From NCBI GenBank assembly GCA_002314855.1, contig DCHQ01000024.1, positions 8,214-20,878 on the forward strand: DNA of 12,665 nucleotides, read 5' to 3'. The DNA comes from Lachnospiraceae bacterium UBA1748. Its GTDB lineage: Bacteria > Bacillota > Clostridia > Lachnospirales > Lachnospiraceae. A model generated the notes under the pieces. It did no database searches. It was not told where the DNA came from and saw only the letters and a list, made by a program, of their open reading frames with translations. Every line of letters starts with the position of its first letter. The first letter of the stretch is position 1. The position numbers and the translations under genes were made by a program. Positions 1 to 6,715 of this stretch are shown here, in pieces.

Positions 1-608
1 GCAAAAGCCATCTCATGAGTAACAATGATCATTGTAAGTCCGGTTGTTGCAAGTTCCTTCATAACATTCAAAACTTCACCTACCATCTCAGGATCAAGAG
101 CTGAAGTTGGCTCATCGAATAATAGTACTTCAGGATTCATACAAAGCGATCTTGCTATCGCAACTCTCTGCTTTTGTCCACCTGATAACTGTGAAGGTCT
201 AGCATTAATATATGGAGCCATTCCAACCTCTTTCAAATGTGTAATCGCTCTATCAAAAGCCTCTTCCTTAGACACATGAAGAACCTTTCTAGTACATAGC
301 ATACAATTCTCAAGAACTGTCATATTGTTGAACAGATTAAACGACTGAAATACCATTCCAACTTTTGATCTATAATCATTAATTTCTCTCTGAATATCTC
401 TTACTTCTTTGCCGTGATACATTATCTTGCCATCAGTCTGTCTCTCCAGCTTGTTGATACATCTAAGAAGTGTCGACTTACCAGAACCAGAAGATCCGAC
501 GATACAGATAACTTCTCCCTTACCCACTTCTATATCTATCTTTCTGAGCACCTCATGATCCCCAAAGGATTTACTGAGATTTTTAATTGATATAATTGAT
601 TCTCCCAT
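1..608 (-). CDS. Polar amino-acid ABC transporter ATP-binding protein (GlnQ/HisP type), C-terminus beyond the window
   Basis: This is the cytoplasmic ATPase that powers import by the permease and receptor encoded just upstream. The 202 visible codons begin at ATG 606-608 after a strong AGGAGG site in the 11-base gap behind the permease stop. All core ABC motifs are readable: Walker A GSSGSGKST at residues 38-46, Q-loop Q88, signature LSGGQ at 141-145, Walker B VLLFDEP at 161-167, D-loop SALD at 169-172 and switch histidine H198. The LFNNMTVLEN segment after the Q-loop fits the polar amino-acid (PAAT) subfamily. Such proteins usually have about 240-250 residues, so roughly 40 C-terminal residues lie off the left edge. 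No defect is visible. The family is certain; the transported amino acid cannot be read from this subunit. Confidence 0.96.
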   Translation of the reverse strand, partial: MGESIISIKNLSKSFGDHEVLRKIDIEVGKGEVICIVGSSGSGKSTLLRCINKLERQTDGKIMYHGKEVRDIQREINDYRSKVGMVFQSFNLFNNMTVLENCMLCTRKVLHVSKEEAFDRAITHLKEVGMAPYINARPSQLSGGQKQRVAIARSLCMNPEVLLFDEPTSALDPEMVGEVLNVMKELATTGLTMIIVTHEMAF

Positions 609-619
609 AATCTTTCCTC

Positions 620-1378
620 CTATTGGTTGTCCATATACTCTACTGCAAGAGCATAGTCTTTAGTGCCACTCATCTTCTTCTCAATAAGACCAAATATCTT
701 ATTAAATACAAAGCAGAGTACAAAGTATATAACTGCTATTACAAGATATGCTTCAAAGTACTTATAGTAGTTACCACCTACAGTCTTAGCTGCCATAAAG
801 AGTTCTTGTACAGCGATAACATTAAGTACTGATGTCATCTTAAGATTAGTTAAAAATGTATTGGCCATCTCAGGAATAATATTTTTGAACGCCTGTGGAA
901 GTACTATATAAAACATGGTCTTCATAGGCGACATACCCATAGCCCATGCACCTTCTCGCTGTCCTAAATCGATGGACCCAATACCACCACGTACGGTCTC
1001 TGCCATATATGCTCCTGTATTAAGTACTGTTACTAAAATACCTGCAAATACTGGCGATATATTAACACCTATCTGTCTGATGCCGTAATAAATGATCATA
1101 GCCTGAACTATCATCGGAGTATCTCTAAAGACTTCTACGTATATTGAAGTTATTATTTTTATCAGTCTGATAAAAAGCTTCTTTACTACGCCATCTCCTT
1201 CACTCAACTTGATATCCTGAATAATACCAATCAGATATCCTAATACAAATCCTAACAATGTACCTATTACTGCAATATAAAGTGTGAGCCAGGTACCTTC
1301 AAGGAACATGCTCAAATATTTCTTTGTTAGAAATATCATCCACTCGAAAGAATTTGTCGGGTTTTCTATTTGGAACAT
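620..1378 (-). CDS. Polar amino-acid ABC transporter permease (HisM/GlnP type)
   Basis: This is the inner-membrane channel subunit of the importer, 252 residues from the chosen start. The ORF stays open to 1414, but ATG 1376-1378 (MFQIENPTN) follows AAGGAGGGATAAGT and is preferred. Residues 25-55 form the first long hydrophobic segment, and further hydrophobic stretches lie around 80-135 and at 210-228. The PAAT-family motif EVFRDTP is at 82-88. The ATPase-docking EAA loop is visible as EGAWAMGMSP (142-151) followed by LPQA (160-163). The loop between the first two membrane segments (about 54-75) is longer and more charged than in minimal members. A short GAGC/GCTC hairpin (1399-1412) lies between the receptor stop and this gene's ribosome binding site; such hairpins often let the receptor mRNA accumulate over the permease mRNA, which is an inference here. 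Confidence 0.95.
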   Translation of the reverse strand: MFQIENPTNSFEWMIFLTKKYLSMFLEGTWLTLYIAVIGTLLGFVLGYLIGIIQDIKLSEGDGVVKKLFIRLIKIITSIYVEVFRDTPMIVQAMIIYYGIRQIGVNISPVFAGILVTVLNTGAYMAETVRGGIGSIDLGQREGAWAMGMSPMKTMFYIVLPQAFKNIIPEMANTFLTNLKMTSVLNVIAVQELFMAAKTVGGNYYKYFEAYLVIAVIYFVLCFVFNKIFGLIEKKMSGTKDYALAVEYMDNQ

Positions 1379-1425
1379 ACTTATCCCTCCTTGATTTAGA
1401 GCACTCTGGCTCACTTAATAGTCAA

Positions 1426-2337
1426 TTAATTAGCTGCTGGCTGCTGACTTATAGCCTTCTCCATAAGTTCATCCATTTTTGCTTTATCATTCCATCCTAT
1501 AGAATCCATTGCACCCTGGATCTTATCTCTAAGTTCTGTATCATCTTTACGTGTTGCGATACATACATTTACCATCTCGTCATCACCAACAAAAGAATCG
1601 CTTTCATCAAAAACAATGATTGCAAGATCGTCGTTTGTAAGAAGTGCTGACTGAGCTGTTGGAAGGTCAACAATACATACATCTGCTACACCATTTGAGA
1701 TAGCCATAAAGCACTCTGAAGTTGTCTCATAGTTTGTACCTGTCTCAGCACCTTCTACCTGATCAAGAAGTGGAATCCAACCTGTACCAAGCTGTGTAGT
1801 AAGCTTACATCCTGTACCATTAAGTTCTGATAATCCCTTAACATCTGCATATGGGCCATCCTTCTTTACTACGATACAGTTATCTCTGAAGTAATAAGGT
1901 ATTGTAAATGAATAAGCCATCTCTCTTTCTGCTGTCTTACCCATACCAGCAATAATACAGTCATAGTCTCCTGCATCCATCGAGATACCAATTGATGACC
2001 ACTCTACTTTATGAATCTCTAGATCCATCCCCATCTCATCTGCAAGCATCTGTGCAACTGCTACATCATATCCATATGCGTAATAGTTGGAATCATAAAT
2101 TGGAACTGCTATACTTCCATCTGGAGTTGTTGCAGAATCCTGAGTCCAGTTGAATGGTGCATATGCACATTCCATACCAACCTTAAGGACTGCTTTGTCT
2201 GATGCTGTATCTGTTGATGACTCTGTCACAGTCTCCTGGACTGGCTCTCCTGTTCCAGTACCACCAGAACATCCTGTAAGCATTCCAAACGCCATACATC
2301 CTGCTAATACTAAGCTTAATAATTTACTCTTTCTCAT
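1426..2337 (-). CDS. Family 3 amino-acid-binding lipoprotein of the ABC importer
   Basis: This is the extracellular receptor (SBP_bac_3) that hands substrate to the permease. The chosen start ATG 2335-2337 follows AGGAGGAGAAAGATT and begins a clean lipoprotein signal (MRKSKLLSLV); a longer ORF to 2400 would put a charged, non-signal stretch in front. The lipobox is LTGC with the lipidated cysteine at 23, followed by a Ser/Thr/Glu-rich tether to about residue 48. The family opening is KVGMECAYAPFNW (52-64) and GYDVAVA is at 89-95. R138 (in TAEREM) sits where the carboxylate-binding arginine is expected, and QLGTGW (182-187) follows. D224 in VDLP is a candidate amino-group ligand. An insertion at about 68-88 makes the protein longer than average. 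Class is certain. The substrate is unknown: glutamine, cystine or another polar amino acid are all possible. Confidence 0.95.
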   Translation of the reverse strand: MRKSKLLSLVLAGCMAFGMLTGCSGGTGTGEPVQETVTESSTDTASDKAVLKVGMECAYAPFNWTQDSATTPDGSIAVPIYDSNYYAYGYDVAVAQMLADEMGMDLEIHKVEWSSIGISMDAGDYDCIIAGMGKTAEREMAYSFTIPYYFRDNCIVVKKDGPYADVKGLSELNGTGCKLTTQLGTGWIPLLDQVEGAETGTNYETTSECFMAISNGVADVCIVDLPTAQSALLTNDDLAIIVFDESDSFVGDDEMVNVCIATRKDDTELRDKIQGAMDSIGWNDKAKMDELMEKAISQQPAAN

Positions 2338-2368
2338 AATCTTTCTCCTCCTAAGCTTGAATAAGTCA

Positions 2369-2410
2369 AAAGGCGCTGAGGATAACCTTTTCGGTTTCAT
2401 CAGCGCCTTT
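2369..2410 (-). other. Strong hairpin in the receptor-gene leader, or weak terminator after pucR
   Basis: A perfect 11-bp inverted repeat (AAAGGCGCTGA at 2369-2379, TCAGCGCCTTT at 2400-2410) encloses 20 bases that can extend the stem with AACC (2384-2387) against GGTT (2393-2396). On the minus strand the stem is followed by TTTTGACTTATTC, so the U-tract is short and interrupted. It could end the pucR transcript. However, the best promoter for the receptor gene lies upstream (2422-2449), which places this stem within the first few bases of the importer mRNA. A 5'-protecting stem or an attenuator is therefore equally possible. Confidence 0.75.
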
Positions 2411-2421
2411 GCTTATAACCC

Positions 2422-2449
2422 ATTATATTCACTGCGGCAATATGCACAA
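2422..2449 (-). promoter_or_regulatory. Probable sigma-A promoter of the amino-acid importer operon
   Basis: On the minus strand a consensus -10 TATAAT lies at 2422-2427. A weak -35 TTGTGC lies 16 bases upstream at 2444-2449. Transcription would start near 2415, giving a leader of about 78 bases that opens with the 2369-2410 hairpin. An alternative pair (TTGCCG, 17 bases, TATAAG at 2412-2417) overlaps it and would start inside the hairpin. No promoter fits between the hairpin and the ribosome binding site. The poor -35 and the repeated element covering it suggest activator dependence or repression. Confidence 0.5.
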
Positions 2450-2486
2450 CTTGCATTTTGCACAGTCATAACGGTCATTTTGCACA
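2438..2486 (-). promoter_or_regulatory. Triple 11-bp repeat at the importer promoter, candidate operator
   Basis: On the plus strand CATTTTGCACA occurs exactly twice, at 2454-2464 and 2476-2486, with starts 22 bases apart (about two helical turns). A third copy, CAATATGCACA at 2438-2448, matches at 9 of 11 positions and covers the -35 hexamer. All three have the same orientation. The arrangement resembles a regulator-binding array. The adjacent PucR-family regulator is the natural candidate, but that pairing is an inference. Confidence 0.5.
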
Positions 2487-2497
2487 TTTGTATTTTT

Positions 2498-3694
2498 TTA
2501 CATATAAATTATTTTCTTTACCAGAATGCAATTAATGATATCTAAATATTCTGAATAATCAGTAATATCTATACCTAGCAATTCCTCTATTTTATCAAGT
2601 CTATGTTGCAATGAATTACGATGAATATAAAGCGCTTCCGCAGTTTTCACGTTACTAAATCCATGCATATAATACTCGACTAAAGTGTCTTCTAAATATG
2701 TCCCATTTGCATGATCATACTCTTCTAATTTACCTAGCTTATCATTACAGTATCTAAGTACCTCCTGCTTATTGCCCCTATTAAACATAAACTTATATAT
2801 GCCCATAGCGCTGGCACTTAGCACTTTTTTATTCTTAGGATTAGGTATATAGTCCTTTCGTTTTATGAGACTCTTGGCCTCTTGATAACTCTGTCCATAG
2901 TCTCTAGGATCTGAATATTTATTTCCTAAAATACATGTACTTCTAATCGCATCCCCATACGGTGATTCATCATCAAGCTTTCGTAATAGCCTCTCCAGTT
3001 CCCTTTCTATGACCTTATCTTCTCTTGCTTCAAAGAGAAGTACATATTTATTTAAAAATGCCATAAACATAGGATGCCCCTCCATACTGGACACCATACT
3101 TCTTAGATGATTTGTATAATACTCATAGTTATGTTCATCCTGCTCCAGATTTATTCCATACTTTCGATCAACAACTATGATTCCTACACGATATGCCCTC
3201 GAAAAATCTATACCAAACTGGCCAGAGATTTTCTCTATAAATTTAGCATTAATATCATAACCAAAAAGAAGATTATACAGATAATCACTCTCTCTTTGGT
3301 TTCTTATTTTGTCTTCTGTAATAAGATTTCCTATGCTCTGTGCTATATCTACGAAGGAAGCGCCTTTCCATCTTATATAAAATAACGGAAGTTCTAGCTC
3401 ATTGGCTTTTTCAATTACTGCCTTTGGAATCTCCTCTTTATCATTCACAACAGATAAAGCTAGCCCTGATATACCTAGCCCATCTAGTTCTACCATACTG
3501 ACTAGGACTTCTTCGAAATCAAATCTCAGATAATCAACTACAATTAATGCAAAATTGCCACGATTCATATGATCTTCATATGGACGTGTCTGAACCATAT
3601 AAGTCCATGAGACACTTCGATTAAGCCCATTTTTTCCTGCGATGAGTTCAACTCCGTCCAATTGTAAATTTAAAATGTCTGCACAGGTTATCAT
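2498..3694 (-). CDS. PucR/CdaR-type transcriptional regulator
   Basis: This is a DNA-binding regulator of 398 residues. ATG 3692-3694 with an AAGGA site 9 bases upstream is the likely start; the longer ORF depends on a TTG that overlaps the nadE stop. The N-terminal PucR domain (about 1-120) opens with MITCADILNLQLDGVELIAG, typical of PF07905. The middle (about 150-290) matches the variable, possibly GGDEF-like, region of CdaR proteins. The C-terminal HTH_30 helix-turn-helix is clear at about 338-376, including NVKTAEALYIHRNSLQHRLD. Family members regulate purine catabolism, sugar-acid or amino-acid genes, often in response to a metabolite. The gene follows nadE by 23 bases and precedes the importer promoter by about 50 bases, so it probably shares the nadE transcript and may control the importer. 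The effector is unknown. Confidence 0.92.
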   Translation of the reverse strand: MITCADILNLQLDGVELIAGKNGLNRSVSWTYMVQTRPYEDHMNRGNFALIVVDYLRFDFEEVLVSMVELDGLGISGLALSVVNDKEEIPKAVIEKANELELPLFYIRWKGASFVDIAQSIGNLITEDKIRNQRESDYLYNLLFGYDINAKFIEKISGQFGIDFSRAYRVGIIVVDRKYGINLEQDEHNYEYYTNHLRSMVSSMEGHPMFMAFLNKYVLLFEAREDKVIERELERLLRKLDDESPYGDAIRSTCILGNKYSDPRDYGQSYQEAKSLIKRKDYIPNPKNKKVLSASAMGIYKFMFNRGNKQEVLRYCNDKLGKLEEYDHANGTYLEDTLVEYYMHGFSNVKTAEALYIHRNSLQHRLDKIEELLGIDITDYSEYLDIINCILVKKIIYM

Positions 3695-3717
3695 GTAATC
3701 ATATCCTTTCTTATTCT

Positions 3718-5631
3718 TCAACCAATATCATCAAGTTCCTGAAGCCATACTGCAGCAGATGCATCAGACGGCATCCTAAGATCCCCTCTTGGAGATACAG
3801 CCACTGTACCAACCTTTGGACCATCCGGCAGACAGCTCCTCTTAAAGTGCTGAGCAAAAAATCTCTTATAAAATATCTTCTCCCACTTAAGAATAACTTC
3901 TGGGGAATACTCTTTATCAAATGCATATCTGGCAAGCCTATAAATCTTGCCTGGTGCGCTTCCATTTCTAAGCATGTGATATAGAAAAAAATCATGAAGC
4001 TCATACGGCCCTACAAGGTCCTCAGTCACCTGAGATATCACCCCGTCCTTCGGTGGCAGAAGTTCTGGAGATACTGGAGTATCAAGCACATCATTTAATA
4101 CAGACGCTAGTCCATCATCTCCACATGTATCTGCATAATATCCAACTAAATATCTAACTAAAGTCTTTGGCACGGATACGTTCACCGCATACATAGACAT
4201 ATGATCACCATTGTATGTTGCCCAGCCAAGCGCAAGCTCTGAAAGATCACCAGTACCAATCACTATTCCGCCTACCTGATTAGCAACATCCATAAGTATC
4301 TGCGTACGCTCTCTTGCCTGACCATTCTCATAAGTCACATCATGATTATTAGCATCATGTCCTATATCCTCAAAGTGCACATTCACTGCTTTTACTATAC
4401 TTATCTCTCTAAATGTTGCACCAAGACTCTTTATCAAATTGACTGAATTGCCATATGTTCTCGTAGTTGTACCAAAGCCCGGCATAGTGACAGCCACTAT
4501 ACCACTGTGATCAAGTCCAAGCAGATCAAAAGCCTTTACTGTAACTAAAAGAGCCAGAGTAGAATCAAGACCTCCAGATATACCTATTACTACTTTCTTA
4601 CATCCTATATGTACTAACCTCTTACGTAGACCATTGGCCTGAATCATAAGAATCTCCTCGCAACGTATATTTCTATCTGCTTTTGCTGATGGCACAAATG
4701 GATGAGCAGATACAAATCGCGAAAGTGATGTATCAGTGAATCCTAACTTAAACTCAACTTTCTTGTATAAATCCGTATCATCAGCAGAATAAGTAGTCAT
4801 ACGTCTTCTATCTGCTTCTATTTTTTTGATATCAATCTCTGTCGATATTATTCCTGAAGAAAACAGCTTAGAACTAGCAAGTACATTACCGTTTTCAGCT
4901 ATGATATTGTGACCTGAATAAACTACATCCTGAGATGATTCGGTATTGCCAGCCGAAGCATATATATAGCCACATACCAGTCTTGCTGACTGTCCTGATA
5001 CTAGTTCCATCCTATACTTACTCTTGCCTGTTATCTCATCTGAAGCAGATAAATTAGCGATAAGCGTCGCACCTGCCATACAGTGGCTGACGCTTGGAGG
5101 ATTTGGTACCCATAAATCTTCACAAAGTTCTATCGCAATTCGTAGCGACGGCATACTTTCACAGCAAAATATCAGTCTAGTATCCACAGGCACTTCATGA
5201 CTGTCAATCATGGTCGTCGTATGCACATTTGCTCCTGATCTAAAGTGTCTTGCTTCATAAAACTCATTGTAATTAGGAAGATGTGTCTTAGGCACTATAC
5301 CAAGGATTTTGCCTCTATTTATTACCGCTGCAACATTATAAAATTTTCCAAAAATCTCAAGTGGCAATCCAACTATTATGAGTGCATCTATTTCCTCTGT
5401 ATGCGAAGCAACAACTGACAGCGCACTTCTAGCTCCTTCAATCAGTCTGTCCTGCAAAAACAAATCCTGGCATGTATATCCTGTAATACATAGCTCTGGA
5501 AATGCTATTACTTTATTACCTCCAGCCACTGCCTCATCAATATATGAACAAATCCTACTGGTATTAAACTTAATATCAGCTACCTTTAGCTCAGGTGTAA
5601 CAGCTGCTACCTTTACAAATCCATCCTTCAT
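3718..5631 (-). CDS. nadE: Glutamine-hydrolysing NAD+ synthetase
   Basis: This cytoplasmic enzyme makes the last step of NAD+ synthesis: nicotinic acid adenine dinucleotide plus ATP plus glutamine-derived ammonia gives NAD+. It has 637 residues, the usual two-domain length. The N-terminal nitrilase-like glutaminase domain (about 5-290) shows the catalytic triad E46 (FPELCITGY), K115 (VPKTHLPNY) and C170 (ELCEDLW). The C-terminal amidoligase domain (about 325-637) carries the PP-loop SGGLDS at 352-357, the GTGDLSELALGWATYNGD stretch at 459-476, and KDG at 528-530. Both activities should be intact, so ammonia can be channelled between the sites. The start ATG 5629-5631 follows TTGGAGGAAGAAG. 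The only room for a promoter is upstream of the terminator-like hairpin at 5661-5703. The gene apparently leads a nadE-pucR unit. Confidence 0.97.
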   Translation of the reverse strand: MKDGFVKVAAVTPELKVADIKFNTSRICSYIDEAVAGGNKVIAFPELCITGYTCQDLFLQDRLIEGARSALSVVASHTEEIDALIIVGLPLEIFGKFYNVAAVINRGKILGIVPKTHLPNYNEFYEARHFRSGANVHTTTMIDSHEVPVDTRLIFCCESMPSLRIAIELCEDLWVPNPPSVSHCMAGATLIANLSASDEITGKSKYRMELVSGQSARLVCGYIYASAGNTESSQDVVYSGHNIIAENGNVLASSKLFSSGIISTEIDIKKIEADRRRMTTYSADDTDLYKKVEFKLGFTDTSLSRFVSAHPFVPSAKADRNIRCEEILMIQANGLRKRLVHIGCKKVVIGISGGLDSTLALLVTVKAFDLLGLDHSGIVAVTMPGFGTTTRTYGNSVNLIKSLGATFREISIVKAVNVHFEDIGHDANNHDVTYENGQARERTQILMDVANQVGGIVIGTGDLSELALGWATYNGDHMSMYAVNVSVPKTLVRYLVGYYADTCGDDGLASVLNDVLDTPVSPELLPPKDGVISQVTEDLVGPYELHDFFLYHMLRNGSAPGKIYRLARYAFDKEYSPEVILKWEKIFYKRFFAQHFKRSCLPDGPKVGTVAVSPRGDLRMPSDASAAVWLQELDDIG

Positions 5632-5660
5632 CTTCTTCCTCCAAAAACAAAAAACAGAGA

Positions 5661-5703
5661 TAAAAAAACAGACAATGACTCCTTTTAAGGCGCCATTGTC
5701 TGT
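5661..5703 (-). terminator. Rho-independent terminator after the AraC gene, or nadE leader attenuator
   Basis: A 10-bp perfect inverted repeat (ACAGACAATG at 5668-5677, CATTGTCTGT at 5694-5703) encloses 16 bases. On the minus strand it is followed directly by TTTTTTTA, a textbook intrinsic terminator. It lies 88 bases past the AraC-GGDEF stop and only 30 bases before the nadE start codon, leaving no room for a nadE promoter after it. Transcription of nadE must therefore pass this signal, or begin within it. Confidence 0.85.
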
Positions 5704-5711
5704 ATGACTTC

Positions 5712-5740
5712 ATATTACATTCTTTATATGAAAAATACAA
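5712..5740 (-). promoter_or_regulatory. Weak candidate promoter for nadE
   Basis: On the minus strand TTGTAT (5735-5740), a 17-base spacer and TAATAT (5712-5717) form a possible sigma-A promoter. The predicted start near 5705 sits just before the terminator stem. The hexamers match consensus only partly (3 of 6 and 4 of 6), so the call is tentative. It is offered because no better site exists between the AraC stop and nadE. Confidence 0.3.
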
Positions 5741-5790
5741 TATTTACTTCATAAAACAAGCTACGTCTTCTACCAGTTTTCCATCGCTCG

Positions 5791-6597
5791 TTATATTTTA
5801 CTCATCTGTATATTACCCTGTATCTGAGCAAAAAGTTCAGAATATCTGATGTGCTCACCCACAAATCTATAGCTGGTTGCATACAAATTAAGCGGTATCT
5901 CCATTTCACCATATTTAATACATTCACCATTATGTGATAAAACTTCTGTCACAATCTTATCTGCATAGGCTTTATCTTTACTGCTCGTAAGAGCTACAAA
6001 CTCATCACCACCAACTCGAAAAACTATATCATCCTCACGCGTCGCCTGTTCAAGTCTGGTAAGCGCTGTTATTATAGCAAGATCTCCTGCCTCTCTCGAT
6101 ATTTGGTTAATTGGAATTAGGCTCTTAATATCAACACCTACGAGATAGCATTCTTTTCTTGCTTCAATATAATCATACAACTCACTTATATCAACCTTAC
6201 GTCTGTCATCCATGTTCTTATCCTCCATAAGTTCCGGTTCCAGCTTAAGTGCTGGAAACAGTTCAAATCTCACGGGATTCTTCTTGTACTCAGAAGGAGA
6301 CACTTTCCATACGCTTTTGAAAGCTCTAGTAAATGCTTCGTTGCTCCCATAGCCATACTTGATAGCAAGATCAAGCAGTGATACATCTGAGCAATTCACC
6401 ATATCTCTGGCGGCTTTGCTCATACGCCTCCTGATATAATAATCCCTTATACTCATATTGGTTACAATTCTGAAAAGCTTTTCTACAGAGGACTTTGAAC
6501 AGTAGAGTTCTCTAGCTATATCTTCTGTCTTAATATCTTCTGTAAGATTATTTTCTATAAACTCAAGAGCACTAGTGATAAGTAAAACATTCTCCAT
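5791..6597 (-). CDS. AraC-family HTH protein fused to a compact GGDEF domain
   Basis: The protein has 268 residues, and ATG 6595-6597 follows AAAGGAGGAACGAAC. Residues 1-105 are an AraC/XylS DNA-binding domain: first HTH about 23-44, second about 72-95 with the conserved YGYGSNEAFTRAFKSVWKVSPSEY. A linker leads to a C-terminal domain (about 135-268) with an intact GGDEF signature at 196-200 (VFRVGGDEFVAL). RxxD (R187-D190) lies exactly five residues before it, the position of the inhibitory c-di-GMP site of diguanylate cyclases. D156, N164 and D172 align by eye with metal- and guanine-binding residues, but the usual FK motif is absent and the N-terminal helix of the domain is short. It could make or bind c-di-GMP, or be a dead sensor. 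HTH-first order is unusual for AraC proteins. Confidence 0.9.
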   Translation of the reverse strand: MENVLLITSALEFIENNLTEDIKTEDIARELYCSKSSVEKLFRIVTNMSIRDYYIRRRMSKAARDMVNCSDVSLLDLAIKYGYGSNEAFTRAFKSVWKVSPSEYKKNPVRFELFPALKLEPELMEDKNMDDRRKVDISELYDYIEARKECYLVGVDIKSLIPINQISREAGDLAIITALTRLEQATREDDIVFRVGGDEFVALTSSKDKAYADKIVTEVLSHNGECIKYGEMEIPLNLYATSYRFVGEHIRYSELFAQIQGNIQMSKI

Positions 6598-6625
6598 GTT
6601 CGTTCCTCCTTTCGGCGATATCGTG

Positions 6626-6631
6626 ATTATA
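6626..6631 (-). promoter_or_regulatory. Candidate -10 element for the AraC-GGDEF gene
   Basis: A consensus TATAAT on the minus strand lies 29 bases before the start codon, with no convincing -35 at 16-18 bases. Two direct copies of TTGATATT on the plus strand (6644-6651 and 6658-6665) occupy the region where the -35 would be, and a CGATATCG palindrome lies just downstream at 6616-6623. A regulator may be needed for expression. Confidence 0.35.
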
Positions 6632-6683
6632 ATATAGCATTTTTTGATATTACTTACTTGATATTTTGAGTATCGATTCCTTA

Positions 6684-6707
6684 TTAGTCAGAAAACATTT
6701 CTGCTAA
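6684..6707 (-). other. Hairpin just past the LysR gene
   Basis: The arms TTAG-CAGAAA and TTTCTG-CTAA pair over 10 bp with one bulged T and a 3-base loop. It begins 9 bases after the LysR stop codon. There is no U-tract after it on the minus strand, so it is not a standard intrinsic terminator. It may protect the 3' end of the LysR mRNA. Confidence 0.45.
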
Positions 6708-6715
6708 AAAAGCTA

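Noticed and set aside
1379..1414. Longer permease ORF starting at 1414
   Set aside because: The extra 12 residues precede a perfectly placed AAGGAGGGATAAGT-ATG at 1378 and would overlay that ribosome binding site.
2338..2400. Longer receptor ORF starting at 2400
   Set aside because: It would place 21 charged residues before a normal lipoprotein signal, and part of it is encoded by the leader hairpin. The ATG at 2337 has AGGAGGAG upstream.
4045..4056. CCCCGTCC-like match to the palindrome arm inside nadE
   Set aside because: It is a short coincidence within the conserved coding sequence, with no opposite arm.
5631..5740. NAD+ riboswitch in front of nadE
   Set aside because: The leader is short and is essentially one simple terminator stem. 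I could not recognise the conserved core of a known NAD riboswitch class, so only attenuation is proposed.
5744..5796. Minus-strand open stretch ending ...DGKLVEDVACFMK past the AraC gene
   Set aside because: It looks protein-like but spans only about 17 codons, has a stop immediately before it and no start codon or ribosome binding site. It may be a gene remnant or chance.
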